From: Planctomycetota bacterium
GTDB taxonomy: Bacteria; Planctomycetota; Phycisphaerae; SM23-33; FEN-1343
Assembly: GCA_012514895.1 (NCBI GenBank)
Contig: JAAYZK010000188.1
Span: 1-64,000, forward strand
DNA: 64,000 nucleotides
Direction of reading: 5' to 3'
A program made the translations under genes and the position numbers. This document shows positions 17,226 through 26,707 of the stretch, one piece after another (the stretch's first letter is position 1; the number at the start of each line of letters is the position of its first letter). The notes under the pieces are model-generated. The model was not told the origin of the DNA and made no database searches. It saw only the letters and a program-made list of their open reading frames with translations.

Positions 17226-18386
17226 TCAGCCGTCTGTCAGCCGCTTCCACGTGTCGATCATCGCCAGCGTGCTCTCCCACGGCATGATGGAGTGGGCCGA
17301 GACGCCGGGGGCGAAGATGAAGCCCGGGTGGTCGGCGAAGACCTCGAACGTCCGGCGCGACGCCTCGGCCGTGACCTGGGGGCCTTTCCACAGGTGATAG
17401 GTGCTGCTGGGGCCGATCCAGAGGCTCTTGGTCGCGCCCAGCCGGTCGCGGATCTGCTCCAGGTCCACGCCGTGGAAGCCGATGTCGATCCCGAACAGCG
17501 AATCGACGGACAGGGTGTCGAGGTAGTCGAGGATGGGCATCACGCCGGTGTGCAGGACGTAGCGGCTGAGCAGCCCGGCCGCCCGGGCGGCGTCGGCTTC
17601 GCGGTGAAGGGGGCCGCGGACGAACCGTTCGAGCATGGCCGGACTGTAGAAGTCGCCCGTCTCGTAGAACCCGTTGCGGGAGATCATGTCGGCGCCGCAC
17701 TCGGCCGCCAGCGCGACCCGCTTGAGGTTCACCTCGTTTTCCAGCTCCATGTACGCCTCGACCAGGGCCGGCTGGTCGACCGCCGCCACCATGAGCGGCT
17801 CGGCGCCGAACATCTTCATCGCCCCGGTGAGCCCCTCGCCGAACTGCGCCGCCAGGGCCAGCCGGTACTTCCCGGCGACCGGGCGGTACTCGGCGAAGAT
17901 CCGACGCGTCGCCTCCTGCGAACGGCCGGTCGTGTCCCACCGCAGGATGTGCCGCAGGCAGTCCAGATCCCGCTCGTCGCGGATCCACGGCTTGACGAAA
18001 TGGCCGACGTTGAAGTCGGACATCAGCGGGATGTCCTGCCCGTGGGCCCACAGCTCGTTGTAGCGGACCGACGCGTGCATCTCGCCGGCGGGGGTGTCGT
18101 AGGCCTTGTGCAGCAGCCCGTCGGCAATCCAGGTCCGCGACGTCACGCCCTCGGACGGGCGGCAGCCGTCCACGCCCACCGAGAGGACCTGGTCCAGGCC
18201 GAGCTGCCCGACCTGGTACGCCGTCCGCTCGGCGACCGTGGCCTCCTGCGGCCAGGGGAAGTTCCAGCACGTCCGCTGAGAGGGATACAGCGGGTTGAAC
18301 GATATCGCACACGGCACGCGGTCGACGGGCTGGCGGCGCATCGCCGCCAGGATCCGCTCACGGGGGGTCATGCTTTCAGCCACCAC
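17226..18386 (-). CDS. Uroporphyrinogen decarboxylase-fold protein (URO-D/MtaA/CmuA superfamily)
   Basis: A 386-residue TIM-barrel protein. TPRERILAAMRRQPVDRVPC at the N-terminus is the standard opening of the URO-D/MtaA/CmuA superfamily. The frame opens at GTG 18386 with GGAG 4 bases upstream; the ATG at 18371 (residue 6) is an alternative start. In planctomycetes such paralogues usually are not haem enzymes: they tend to be cobalamin- or corrinoid-linked methyltransferases or enzymes of unknown substrate. The conserved arginine and aspartate pattern of true HemE cannot be confirmed here. It is the first gene of the operon with the beta-helix protein and the DegT aminotransferase, and an AraC-type regulator is transcribed away from it. 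A 6-1-6 palindrome (AAGAGA-N-TCTCTT, 18406-18418) lies just upstream and could be an operator. Confidence 0.8.
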   Translation of the reverse strand: MVAESMTPRERILAAMRRQPVDRVPCAISFNPLYPSQRTCWNFPWPQEATVAERTAYQVGQLGLDQVLSVGVDGCRPSEGVTSRTWIADGLLHKAYDTPAGEMHASVRYNELWAHGQDIPLMSDFNVGHFVKPWIRDERDLDCLRHILRWDTTGRSQEATRRIFAEYRPVAGKYRLALAAQFGEGLTGAMKMFGAEPLMVAAVDQPALVEAYMELENEVNLKRVALAAECGADMISRNGFYETGDFYSPAMLERFVRGPLHREADAARAAGLLSRYVLHTGVMPILDYLDTLSVDSLFGIDIGFHGVDLEQIRDRLGATKSLWIGPSSTYHLWKGPQVTAEASRRTFEVFADHPGFIFAPGVSAHSIMPWESTLAMIDTWKRLTDG

Positions 18387-18449
18387 GATGCTCCATTTGC
18401 TCGAAAAGAGACTCTCTTACGCCACGGCCCTCCAGTGTAACCGGGGGCC

Positions 18450-18478
18450 TTGGCGCTGTCGTTGGGCGATGCTACAAT
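18450..18478 (+). promoter_or_regulatory. Promoter of the AraC-type regulator
   Basis: TTGGCG (18450-18455), a 17-base spacer, TACAAT (18473-18478). It would start transcription near 18485, giving a leader of about 28 bases before the ATG at 18513. Confidence 0.5.
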
Positions 18479-18512
18479 CGGTTGCACAGAATAACTTTTG
18501 CGAGAAGCACCC

Positions 18513-19361
18513 ATGACCAGCGCGGACACGCAACTCTGGAATGACGCATTTTATCGGGCCGTCGACCCTCTCGTCCAGAAGATGGGCCTGATGCCGGCGA
18601 CGCCGGGGCAGGTCTTCCGGCCCGTACACCAGCTCATCGAGGACTTCGACCTGTGGTACACGGTTCGCGGCCGCGGGCGGGTGCTTATCGATGAGCAGTG
18701 GGTCGACTTCGCCGGCGGCGACCTGCTGCTCATCCGCCCCGGGGAGCACTACCGCGAGGACCAGGCCGACGCGACCGACCCGTTTGAGCAGTACTACGTC
18801 CACGTGCTGCCCCTGGGCGGGCGCCACGACAAGCTGGACAGGGCCCTGGCCGCCGCCTGGCCCCGACGGCTGTCCTTCGCGCACCAGCCGGCGCTGGAGG
18901 GGCTGTTCGCCGAGCTGTTCGAGGTCTGGACCGCCCGTGCCGATGGGTACGACCTGCGGCTGAAGGCCCTGATGCTCTCGATCTTCCAGATCATCTTCAC
19001 CCGCCTGCGCCACGAGACGTGCGAGACCCTCCCGCCGGCCTGGCCGAAGCTCATGCGGGCCCGCGACTTCATCGTCCGCCATCACTGCCGCGACCTCACC
19101 CTCGACGAGATCGCCGAGGCCGCCGACTTGAGCTCCAGCTACCTGCTGACGCTCTTCCGCCGCCACCTGGGCCGCTCGCCCATCCAGTACCAGACCGAAC
19201 TGCGCCTCCGCCACGCCCGCAACCTGCTGGCCCGCGGCACGAGCGTGGGCGAGGTGGCCGACCGGGCCGGCTTCCACTCCCTGCACTACTTCAGCCGCAC
19301 CTTCCACCGCCACGTCGGCCTCTCGCCGACGGCTTTCGCCCAGCGAAGCCGGCGGAAGTGA
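18513..19361 (+). CDS. AraC/XylS family transcriptional regulator
   Basis: A 282-residue regulator from the ATG at 18513; an in-frame TTG 15 bases earlier is less likely. The N-terminal half is a cupin-type AraC ligand domain (WYTVRGRGRVLIDEQWVDF, then GDLLLIRPGEHY). The C-terminal 100 residues hold the two helix-turn-helix motifs: LTLDEIAEAADLSSSYLLTLF and SVGEVADRAGFHSLHYFSR, ending with the family signature LSPTAFAQR. Regulators of this build commonly sense a sugar and activate a neighbouring operon. Its gene is divergent from the URO-D/beta-helix/aminotransferase operon (126-base gap), which is therefore the likely target. Confidence 0.9.
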   Translation: MTSADTQLWNDAFYRAVDPLVQKMGLMPATPGQVFRPVHQLIEDFDLWYTVRGRGRVLIDEQWVDFAGGDLLLIRPGEHYREDQADATDPFEQYYVHVLPLGGRHDKLDRALAAAWPRRLSFAHQPALEGLFAELFEVWTARADGYDLRLKALMLSIFQIIFTRLRHETCETLPPAWPKLMRARDFIVRHHCRDLTLDEIAEAADLSSSYLLTLFRRHLGRSPIQYQTELRLRHARNLLARGTSVGEVADRAGFHSLHYFSRTFHRHVGLSPTAFAQRSRRK

Positions 19362-19383
19362 CGGTGGACAACTCACCGGGACC

Positions 19384-19389
19384 TATAAT
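19384..19389 (+). promoter_or_regulatory. copA: -10 box (TATAAT) upstream of the copper ATPase
   Basis: A perfect TATAAT 46 bases before the TTG start. No good -35 sits at 17 bases. A weak dyad, CGGTG (19362-19366) and CACCG (19374-19378), lies where a MerR-type activator would bind, but it is short. Confidence 0.4.
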
Positions 19390-19435
19390 GAAGGCAGCTT
19401 GCAGGCTGTAGCCTTCTGTTCACGCGAGGTGCACC

Positions 19436-21919
19436 TTGAGCAGCGATACGAACGCCCCGCAACGGATCTCCCTGCCCGTCAAGGGTATGCATTGCGCCTC
19501 GTGCGTGGCGCGGGTGGAGAAGGCCCTGCGGCGGGTGGAGGGGGTCGAGGACGTGGCCGTGAACCTGGCGACCGAGAAGGCCGCCGTTACGGCCGCGGCG
19601 GGGACGGACCCGGGGCGGCTGGTCGACGCCGTCGCCGGGGCCGGGTTCGAGGTGCCTTCCGAGACGGCGACGCTGGCGATCGAGGGGATGCACTGCGCCT
19701 CGTGCGTCAACCGCGTCGACAAGGCCCTGGCGGACCTGCCGGGCGTGCTGGAGGCGAGCGTCAATCTCGCGGCCGAGACCGCGACGGTCCGCTACGTCGG
19801 CGGCGCAGTCGGCCGGCGGGACATGGAGCAGGCCGTCGCCCGGGCCGGGTACGTCGTGGCGCCCCAGGCCGAAACGCCGCCGACGGCCGAGGACGAGGAG
19901 GCGAAGAGCCGCCGCAAGGTCGCCCTGGCCCGCCGGCGGGCGGTAACGGCGTGGGCCTTCACGCTGCCGATCATCGTCTGGATGATCCTGGAGATGGTCT
20001 TCGGCATCGTCTGGCCCAGCGAGGAGGTCTTCCATCTCGGCATGATCGTCCTGGCGGCCCCGGTGCTCGCCTGGGCGGGCTGGGCCACGTACTCCAGCGG
20101 CCTGCGGGCCCTGGTCGGCGGACGGGCGAACATGGACTCGCTGATCGTGCTCGGCTCGGGCGTCGCGTTCCTGACCGGCCCGGCGTCGTTGGTCGCCGAC
20201 GTCGCCAACTACGCCGGCGTCGCCGCGATGATCATGGCCTTCCACCTGACCGGCCGGTCCATCGAGCAGTCGGCCAAGGGCCGCGCGTCGGCGGCCATCC
20301 GCAAGCTGATGCACCTGGAGGCCCGCAGCGCCCGCGTCCTGCGGGACGGCCGCGAGCAGGAGGTGCCCATCGACCAGGTCGCCCCCGGCGACGTGATGGT
20401 CGTGCGGCCCGGCGAGAAGATCCCCACCGACGGACGGGTCGTCGAGGGCGACAGCGCTGTCGATGAGTCCATGGCCACCGGCGAGAGCATGCCCGTGGCC
20501 AAGACCGCCGGCGACGACGTCATCGGCGCGACGATCAACCAGGATGGGCTGCTGAAGGTCGAGGCGACCCGCGTCGGCCGCGACACCTTCCTCGCCCAGG
20601 TCGTCCGCATGGTCGAGCAGGCCCAGTCGACCAAGGTGCCCATCCAGGCCCTGGCCGACCGCATCACCGGCGTGTTCGTCCCGGTGATCATCGCCGTCGC
20701 CCTGGCGACCCTCGCCGCCTGGCTGATCGTCCCCGGGGTGATGCGCCCGCTGGTGGAGGCGGGGTCGTTCCTGCCGTGGGTCCTGGCCGACCTGGGCGTC
20801 GCGACGCTGGCGGTGACGAGCATGGTCGCCGTCTTCGTCATCGCCTGCCCGTGCGCGTTGGGCCTGGCCACGCCGACGGCGCTGATGGTCTCCAGCGGCA
20901 TCGGAGCCGAGCACGGGATTCTCATCCGCTCCGGCGAGGCCGTCCAGACGCTCAAGGACGTCCGCGTCATCGTCTTCGACAAGACCGGCACGCTCACGCA
21001 GGGGGCGCCCCAGGTCACCGACGTCGTCTGCGCGGCCGGCTGGAGCGAGCGGGACCTGCTGGCGGCGGCCGCCGCGGCCGAGCGGGGCAGCGAGCACGCG
21101 CTGGCCCGGGCCATCGTCGCGCGGGCCGAGGCCGCCGGGGCCGCCGCGGGCGAGCCGCGGGGCTTCGAGGCCGTGCGCGGCCGGGGGATCCGCGCGACGG
21201 TCGGGGGGCGGAGCGTCCTGGTGGGCACGCGGGAGCTGATGGCCGAGGGCGGCGTGGACGTCGGACCGCTGGCCGAGCGGATGGGGGCGCTGGAGCACGA
21301 GGCCAAGACGGCGATGCTCGTGGCGGTCGATGGGGCGCCGGCGGGCGTGATCGCCGTGGCCGACACGATGAAGGCCGACTCGGCCGACGCGATCAAGGCG
21401 CTGCACGCCCTGGGGCTGAAGACGGCGATGCTCACCGGCGACAACGCCCGCACCGCCGAGGCGATCGCGGGCCAGGCGGGCATCGACCACGTCGTCGCCG
21501 GCGTCCTGCCGGACGGCAAGACCGCGGAGATCCGCCGCCTGCAGGCCGAGCACGGCCGCGTCGCCTTCGTCGGCGACGGGATCAACGACGCCCCGGCCCT
21601 CACGGCCGCCGACGTCGGCATCGCCATCGGCACCGGCACCGACATCGCCATCGAAGCCGCCGACGTCACGCTCGTCCGGGGCGAACTGTCCGGCGTCGTC
21701 GAGGCTGTGAACCTCAGCCGCGCAACCTTCCGCACGATCCAGCAGAACCTCTTCTGGGCCTTCTTCTACAACGTCGTCATGATCCCCCTGGCCGTCATCG
21801 GCTGGATGCACCCCGTCCTGGCCGAGATCGCCATGGCAACCAGCTCCATCACCGTCGTGGGCAACGCCAACCGGCTGCGGCGCGTGGACATCCGCCCGCC
21901 GTATCGGCGGAGGAGTTGA
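19436..21919 (+). CDS. copA: Copper-translocating P1B-type ATPase
   Basis: An 827-residue inner-membrane pump that exports Cu(I) at the cost of ATP. Two N-terminal heavy-metal-associated domains each carry GMHCASC (Cys20/Cys23 and Cys87/Cys90). The sixth-helix metal site is the Cys-Pro-Cys at 471-473 ([11 protein letters not shown]), the hallmark of the Cu+/Ag+ group. The phosphorylated aspartate is Asp515 in [15 protein letters not shown] and [10 protein letters not shown] give the actuator and hinge motifs. All key residues are present and the length is normal. Translation probably starts at TTG 19436, with GAGG about 7 bases upstream, because the first HMA domain begins almost at once. No copper chaperone or repressor gene lies nearby. 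Its 3' end faces the response regulator. Confidence 0.93.
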   Translation: MSSDTNAPQRISLPVKGMHCASCVARVEKALRRVEGVEDVAVNLATEKAAVTAAAGTDPGRLVDAVAGAGFEVPSETATLAIEGMHCASCVNRVDKALADLPGVLEASVNLAAETATVRYVGGAVGRRDMEQAVARAGYVVAPQAETPPTAEDEEAKSRRKVALARRRAVTAWAFTLPIIVWMILEMVFGIVWPSEEVFHLGMIVLAAPVLAWAGWATYSSGLRALVGGRANMDSLIVLGSGVAFLTGPASLVADVANYAGVAAMIMAFHLTGRSIEQSAKGRASAAIRKLMHLEARSARVLRDGREQEVPIDQVAPGDVMVVRPGEKIPTDGRVVEGDSAVDESMATGESMPVAKTAGDDVIGATINQDGLLKVEATRVGRDTFLAQVVRMVEQAQSTKVPIQALADRITGVFVPVIIAVALATLAAWLIVPGVMRPLVEAGSFLPWVLADLGVATLAVTSMVAVFVIACPCALGLATPTALMVSSGIGAEHGILIRSGEAVQTLKDVRVIVFDKTGTLTQGAPQVTDVVCAAGWSERDLLAAAAAAERGSEHALARAIVARAEAAGAAAGEPRGFEAVRGRGIRATVGGRSVLVGTRELMAEGGVDVGPLAERMGALEHEAKTAMLVAVDGAPAGVIAVADTMKADSADAIKALHALGLKTAMLTGDNARTAEAIAGQAGIDHVVAGVLPDGKTAEIRRLQAEHGRVAFVGDGINDAPALTAADVGIAIGTGTDIAIEAADVTLVRGELSGVVEAVNLSRATFRTIQQNLFWAFFYNVVMIPLAVIGWMHPVLAEIAMATSSITVVGNANRLRRVDIRPPYRRRS

Positions 21920-22002
21920 CCCGTTGCTGCGCAGACTACGTGACATGCCCCCACGAGAAGCCCTGCTCAATGGCAGCGCGGAGAAGCGGGCGCCGGGGCG
22001 AT

Positions 22003-22689
22003 TCAGCCATCGCTTTCGAAGCGGTAGCCGATCGGTCTGACGGTCTGGATGAAGCGGGGGCGGGCGGGGTCGGCTTCGATCTTGGCGCGGAGGGTGTTGA
22101 CGCAGCGGTCGACGCTCCGGGCGGTGACGAAGACGCCGTGGCCCCAGATGCGCGAGAGGATCTCATCCCGCGTGAGGGCGCGGCCGGGACGGCGGAGGAA
22201 CAGGGCCAGCAGGTCGAATTCCTTGGGGGTGAGGGCCACCGGCTCGCCCCCGCGGGTCAGGCGGCGGGCGGCCAGGTCCAGCGCGAAGGCCCCGAACCGG
22301 TGGACCGGGCCGTCCTCCCGGCGGCGCCGGCGCAGAAAGGCGCGGGCGCGGGCCAGCAACTGCTTGATGCTGAAGGGCTTGGTGACGTAATCATCGGCCC
22401 CGAGGTTCAGGCCCAGGATGATGTCCTGCTCCTGGCCTTTGGCCGTCAGCATGATGATGGGGGCGTCCAGCCCCGCGGCGCGGATCCGCCGGCAGATCTC
22501 GTAGCCGTTGATGTAGGGCAGCATGATGTCCAGGACGATCAGGTCGGCGTTGACCGACAGGGCGGCCTGCAGGCCCCTCTCCCCGTCGGCGGCTGCGGCG
22601 ACGTTGTAGCCCTCGAACTGGAAGTTGTCCTTCAGCCCGCGAAGCATCGTCGGATCGTCTTCAATGATCAGAATCGTCTCGCCCGCCAT
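22003..22689 (-). CDS. OmpR/PhoB-family response regulator
   Basis: A 228-residue two-component response regulator. The receiver domain (1-118) has the acidic pair Glu10/Asp11-Asp12, phosphoacceptor Asp54 (IVLDIMLP), switch Thr82 and Lys104 (VTKPFS). A winged-helix DNA-binding domain follows (about 130-226), with the typical LTPKEFDLLALFLRRPGR and VDRCVNTLRAKIE segments. The start overlaps the end of the upstream histidine kinase by 29 bases, so the two are translationally coupled and surely a pair. Order in the operon is TPR protein, kinase, regulator. Target genes are unknown. Confidence 0.93.
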   Translation of the reverse strand: MAGETILIIEDDPTMLRGLKDNFQFEGYNVAAAADGERGLQAALSVNADLIVLDIMLPYINGYEICRRIRAAGLDAPIIMLTAKGQEQDIILGLNLGADDYVTKPFSIKQLLARARAFLRRRRREDGPVHRFGAFALDLAARRLTRGGEPVALTPKEFDLLALFLRRPGRALTRDEILSRIWGHGVFVTARSVDRCVNTLRAKIEADPARPRFIQTVRPIGYRFESDG

Positions 22690-24670
22690 GGTCCTGATGC
22701 TCCGCCGGCGCCCCGTCCGCGGGCAGGCGCATTGTGAAAGTGGTTCCCTGTCCCGGCTGGCTCCGCACGCTGACGGTGCCGCCGTGGGCGTCGACGATGA
22801 ACTTGACGATGGCCAGCCCCAGCCCGCACCCGCCCTGGCGGCGGGCGAGGGTCTGGTCGACCTGGTAGAACCTGTCGAAGACCCGCCGCTGGGCCCGGCG
22901 GTTCAGGCCGATGCCGTTGTCGGCGACGTCCAGGCGGACCCGCCCGCCCTCGGCGGCGGCGCGGACGGCGATCTCCTTGCGGTCGCCGGTGTACTTCCAG
23001 GCGTTGTCCAGCAGGTTGAGCACGACGGTGACCAGGGCGTCGCGGTCGCCGCGGACGGGCGGCAGGTCGGCCGGCAGGTCGACGTCCACGCGGGCCTCGG
23101 CCGCCGCCGGCCGCTCCCCCATGGCCGCGACGGCGGTGCGGACGACGCCGGCCAGGTCGGACGGCTCGAAGGTGAACACGCGCTTGTGGCGCTCCATCCT
23201 GCTGAATGCCAGGAAGTTATCGATCAGGCGGCTGAGCCGCTCGTTCTCGCGGGCGATCAGGCCGAGGTACTGGCCGGCCTGGGCGGCGTCGCGGGTGCGG
23301 CCCTCCTGGAGGGTGTCGACCAGGACGCGCATCGAGGCCAGCGGCGTCTTCAGTTCGTGGCTGACAGTGGCGATCAGGTCGTTCTTGAGGCGGGTCAGGC
23401 GGATCTGGCGGCCGAGATACGCCGCCGCCGCCCCCGCCAGCGCGACGATGACGGCCGTCGCCGACAGCCCCGCGATGAGATACGCCGTCTGCGCCCGGGC
23501 CGCCGAGGCCGCCAGGGGGTCCTCGTCGAGGTACACCGCCAGCGTCCAGCCGGGCAGGGGCTCGCCCGCCGGGACGGTCAGGAACGGCACCTCCGCCCGC
23601 CGGTCGCCCGGCGGGTGCAGGACGGTCGCCACGCCGGCCAGCGGTTCGTCGAGGCCGGCGGCGGCCGTAAGCTCTTCGATGAGCCGCCCTTCGCGGAAGA
23701 CGCCCACGACCCGCCCATCCTCCGACGCGACCTGCCACAGCCCCGGAGCGCCCGCGGGGGTCACCGTGCCGCGCTCGGCGGCGGCCGAAGCGTACGCGAG
23801 GTACTCCTGCCCCAGGCGTTCAGCCTCCAGCATGGGGAAGGACACCCCCTCGATCCCCATCGCGCCCAGCAGCTCCATCAGCAGCAGCCGCTGTGGCGCC
23901 GCCGGCGCCGGCGGGGCGGCCGCGTAGGCGTTCAGCTCGCCGGCGAGCTGCAGGGCAAGCGGCTGCCGCCGGCTGTCGTCGCGGCCCATCCACTGCAGGG
24001 CCAGCATGCGGGCGTCGAGGGGGATGGATCGACCCGACCCATCCCGCGCCGCGGCCAGCGACGGGGCGGCCAGATCCTCCAGGAGGATCCGCATCGCCTC
24101 CTCCCGCTGCCCCGCGCGGTGCAGGCAGCGGGCCCGGGCAAGACGCACCGCCGCCTGCGCGGAGGGCTGCCCGCACGCGGGATCCTCCGCGGCGCGGCGG
24201 TAGTCCTCGGCGGCCGCGCCGTACTGGCGGAGGACGAACTCCGCATGGCGGGCGCGGTCCAGGAAGGGGGACGACGCGGCCCCCTCGGCGTCCGCCGGCG
24301 CGGCCGGGGCGGGGTAGGCGGGCCTTCCCTCCCCATCCAGGATGATGACGCTCTGGGCGGCTCCCCGTCCGACGAGGTCGGCGAAACGGGCAGGGGGGGC
24401 CATCGCGCCGGCCCCCTGGGACCCCGCCGCCTCCAGTGGCGCACGGGCCGACCAGAAGGAGGCGATCTCCTCCCGGTCGGCCCCGACCCGCTGGCGGTAG
24501 GCCTCGGCCAGGCGCTGGCGCACGGCCAGCTCCGCGTTGCGCATCGCGGCTGTCATGAAGGCCAGGACGCACGCCGTCGGGACCAGCGCCGCGGCCAGGG
24601 CGGCCGCGAAGACCAGCCAGGGGCCGCCGCCGCGCGGCGCCGGTCGCGGTGTGGTGCGCCGGCGGCTCAT
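22661..24670 (-). CDS. Membrane sensor histidine kinase
   Basis: A 669-residue sensor kinase. Transmembrane helix 1 spans about 19-40 and helix 2 about 385-410 ([21 protein letters not shown]), enclosing a periplasmic sensor region of some 340 residues with no domain I recognise. There is no evident HAMP domain; helix 2 runs almost directly into the dimerisation domain with the phosphoacceptor His438 in [12 protein letters not shown]. The ATPase domain has the N box ([12 protein letters not shown]-like), VADNGIGL and the G2 box [12 protein letters not shown]. The start overlaps the stop of the TPR gene by four bases (ATGA) and its own end overlaps the response regulator, so the three proteins are made together. 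Confidence 0.9.
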   Translation of the reverse strand: MSRRRTTPRPAPRGGGPWLVFAAALAAALVPTACVLAFMTAAMRNAELAVRQRLAEAYRQRVGADREEIASFWSARAPLEAAGSQGAGAMAPPARFADLVGRGAAQSVIILDGEGRPAYPAPAAPADAEGAASSPFLDRARHAEFVLRQYGAAAEDYRRAAEDPACGQPSAQAAVRLARARCLHRAGQREEAMRILLEDLAAPSLAAARDGSGRSIPLDARMLALQWMGRDDSRRQPLALQLAGELNAYAAAPPAPAAPQRLLLMELLGAMGIEGVSFPMLEAERLGQEYLAYASAAAERGTVTPAGAPGLWQVASEDGRVVGVFREGRLIEELTAAAGLDEPLAGVATVLHPPGDRRAEVPFLTVPAGEPLPGWTLAVYLDEDPLAASAARAQTAYLIAGLSATAVIVALAGAAAAYLGRQIRLTRLKNDLIATVSHELKTPLASMRVLVDTLQEGRTRDAAQAGQYLGLIARENERLSRLIDNFLAFSRMERHKRVFTFEPSDLAGVVRTAVAAMGERPAAAEARVDVDLPADLPPVRGDRDALVTVVLNLLDNAWKYTGDRKEIAVRAAAEGGRVRLDVADNGIGLNRRAQRRVFDRFYQVDQTLARRQGGCGLGLAIVKFIVDAHGGTVSVRSQPGQGTTFTMRLPADGAPAEHQDHGGRDDSDH

Positions 24671-26565
24671 GGGGTGGCATCTCCGCCGCCCTGCTGCCCG
24701 AGGGCCTTTTCGAGGCCGGAGGCAGCCTCGGCGTTATCCGGCTCGACGGCCAGCCACATCCGGTAGTAGGTGACGGCCTGGTCGTACTGCCCCCGTTCGC
24801 CCAGCGCGGCGGTCAGGCCCTGCAGCGATGCCGTCGCGTTCGGATTCGCCGCGACGGCCTTCTTCCAGTACTCGATCGCCCCGTCGACGTCCCCCCGCTG
24901 CTTGGCCAGGTACCCCAGGCCGTTCCAGGCGCCCGCCGTCTTGGGGTCGAGGGCGACGGCTTTCTCGAAAGCCTCCTGGGCGTCGAGGCGCTTGCCCTGG
25001 TTGAACTGAGCCCAGCCCAGGCCGTTCCAGGCGTCGGCATAGGCGGGATCGGCCTGGACGGCCTGGCGGAAGCGGGCCTCGGCCTGGGGCAGTTGCTGTT
25101 GCTGCCAGAGCTGCCAGCCCTCGGCGTGGAGACTCTCCGCCTGCCGCCTGCCGGCCGCGGGCCTTGACGAAGGCGCCGTGCTCCCGGCGCCGGCCGGGGC
25201 GAGGATCGCGGTGACGGCGTGCGTCGTCTCGGGCGTGACGTCGCGCTGGAAGCAGTAAATGTCGTACCCGCCGGCCGAGCTCTTCGAGTCCGGCGGCACG
25301 GAGGTCTCGATCACCCGGCGCCCCGCGGGCACGACGAGGTAGAACTGCTGAATGCCGTGCGCGCCGAGGCGGTTGCCCATGCGGACCTGCAGGCCCTCGG
25401 GCGTGTGCGGCAGGGGCCCGGCGGCGGGGCTCTGCCAGACGAACATCTGGGAGTCGCCGGGGTTGAGGGGATACCTGGGCGTCCACATCAGGGCGTGGGA
25501 TCCGCCGCCGCCGGTCTTCTTGACGAGGCGGTAGTCCGGACGCGGCCCGGCGGGGTCCTTGGCGTCGAACAGGAGCACGTCGTCGCCGTCCATGGACGTG
25601 ATCCTCACTTCGTCCGTCCACGGCTTGCCGGTGGCGTTGTAGACGGCGATCAGCCCCGCCAGCACGCGGCGGTCCTGGTCGGTCACCAGGTGGATCTGCG
25701 CGCCGGCCTCCTGACCGCGCTGCCAGTAGGGCATGGCCGCGGCAAGGAAGCCGCCGAGCACCTGGTAGAGCGCCGCGTGGGGGATCGCCAGCGTGTTGAG
25801 GCGCTGCGGCCCGCGGCCGGCGTTGATCTCCCTGGCCTGTTGAACCAGGGCCTCGGGCAGGGGCGTGGGGCTCCCGTCGGCGGCCCGTGTGGCGAAGAGG
25901 ATCACGTACGGCGGGGCCGGCGTGCCGTCGGCGGCCTGGAAGCCGTCGTGGCCCGGGGCGTTCACGCCCACCCAGTACACCGTCCCGCTCTGGAGTTTCA
26001 CCGGCAGCGTGCAGGTCGTGCCCGCCTTGTCGTAGCTGATCGGGCCGCTCCGCTCCGGGAACATCCCGCCGCTGCGGATGAACGCCCACCGATCCGTCAG
26101 CATCGGCCGGTCGAACGTGACGCTGACGGCCTCCAGCGACGGGTCGACGTCGTCGGCGAAGGCCTTCGGCACGGTGGCCGCCACGCGCGGGGCGGCGTCA
26201 GCGGCCGGCCCATCCGCCCTGAGCTTCGCCAGCTCCCGCTGCGCCAGCTTCACCACTCCGGTCTCCTGCGGATACGCCGTCAGCACGGCGTTCAGCTCCG
26301 CCGCGGCCCTGGCGGCGTCGCCCTTCCTGGCGTAGCACATCGCCAGCCGGTACTGCGCCTGAGCGGCGCACGACTGGCCCGCCGCGGCCTCCTTGACGAC
26401 CTGCCGGTAGATCACAATGGCCGCGTCGAGGTCCCCGACCGTCTCTTCCGTGTAGATGCCCCGTTCCAGCAGCATCGCCGGCGTCTGGGCCGTCTGGGCC
26501 CGCCCCGCGCAGGGCCACGCCGCCGCCGCCATCCACAACGCCATCACCATCATCCTGCGTTTCAT
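24667..26565 (-). CDS. Exported TPR protein with Ig-like domain, first gene of a two-component operon
   Basis: A 632-residue protein from the ATG at 26565 (GGGAG 5 bases upstream); residues 1-23 form a signal peptide ending AGRAQ. Residues about 30-120 look like two TPR-like units (IVIYRQVVKEA, YRLAMCYARKGDAARAAAELN). A bacterial Ig-like stretch follows (VSVTFDRPMLTDRW to GTVYWVGVNAPG, about 150-240), then a beta-rich middle. Residues 490-625 contain at least three clear TPRs (ADAWNGLGWAQFNQGKRLDA, GAWNGLGYLAKQRGDVDGAI, ASLQGLTAALGERGQYDQAV). It is presumably periplasmic. The four-base overlap with the sensor kinase suggests it supplies or modulates the periplasmic signal; that is inference. 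Confidence 0.85.
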   Translation of the reverse strand: MKRRMMVMALWMAAAAWPCAGRAQTAQTPAMLLERGIYTEETVGDLDAAIVIYRQVVKEAAAGQSCAAQAQYRLAMCYARKGDAARAAAELNAVLTAYPQETGVVKLAQRELAKLRADGPAADAAPRVAATVPKAFADDVDPSLEAVSVTFDRPMLTDRWAFIRSGGMFPERSGPISYDKAGTTCTLPVKLQSGTVYWVGVNAPGHDGFQAADGTPAPPYVILFATRAADGSPTPLPEALVQQAREINAGRGPQRLNTLAIPHAALYQVLGGFLAAAMPYWQRGQEAGAQIHLVTDQDRRVLAGLIAVYNATGKPWTDEVRITSMDGDDVLLFDAKDPAGPRPDYRLVKKTGGGGSHALMWTPRYPLNPGDSQMFVWQSPAAGPLPHTPEGLQVRMGNRLGAHGIQQFYLVVPAGRRVIETSVPPDSKSSAGGYDIYCFQRDVTPETTHAVTAILAPAGAGSTAPSSRPAAGRRQAESLHAEGWQLWQQQQLPQAEARFRQAVQADPAYADAWNGLGWAQFNQGKRLDAQEAFEKAVALDPKTAGAWNGLGYLAKQRGDVDGAIEYWKKAVAANPNATASLQGLTAALGERGQYDQAVTYYRMWLAVEPDNAEAASGLEKALGQQGGGDATP

Positions 26566-26707
26566 CGTCGCTCCCTTTCCCAAAGAGGATACACTGAACG
26601 CATTGCCACTGCAGCGGGATTATCGGGCGCGACTGTCACGCTTGTGTCACGGCCCCGTCCTTTTCCGGTCCGATCCGCGGCGGGGGCGGACGGCCTTCCG
26701 CGGGCGC

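Noticed and set aside
17209-18312. N-terminal extension of the beta-helix gene frame
   Set aside because: It lies in a shifted frame inside the URO-D-like gene; a signal peptide and AGGAGG mark the real start at 17208.
19359-19389. MerR/CueR-type operator before copA
   Set aside because: The dyad arms are only five bases and are not centred between convincing -35 and -10 boxes; too weak to call.
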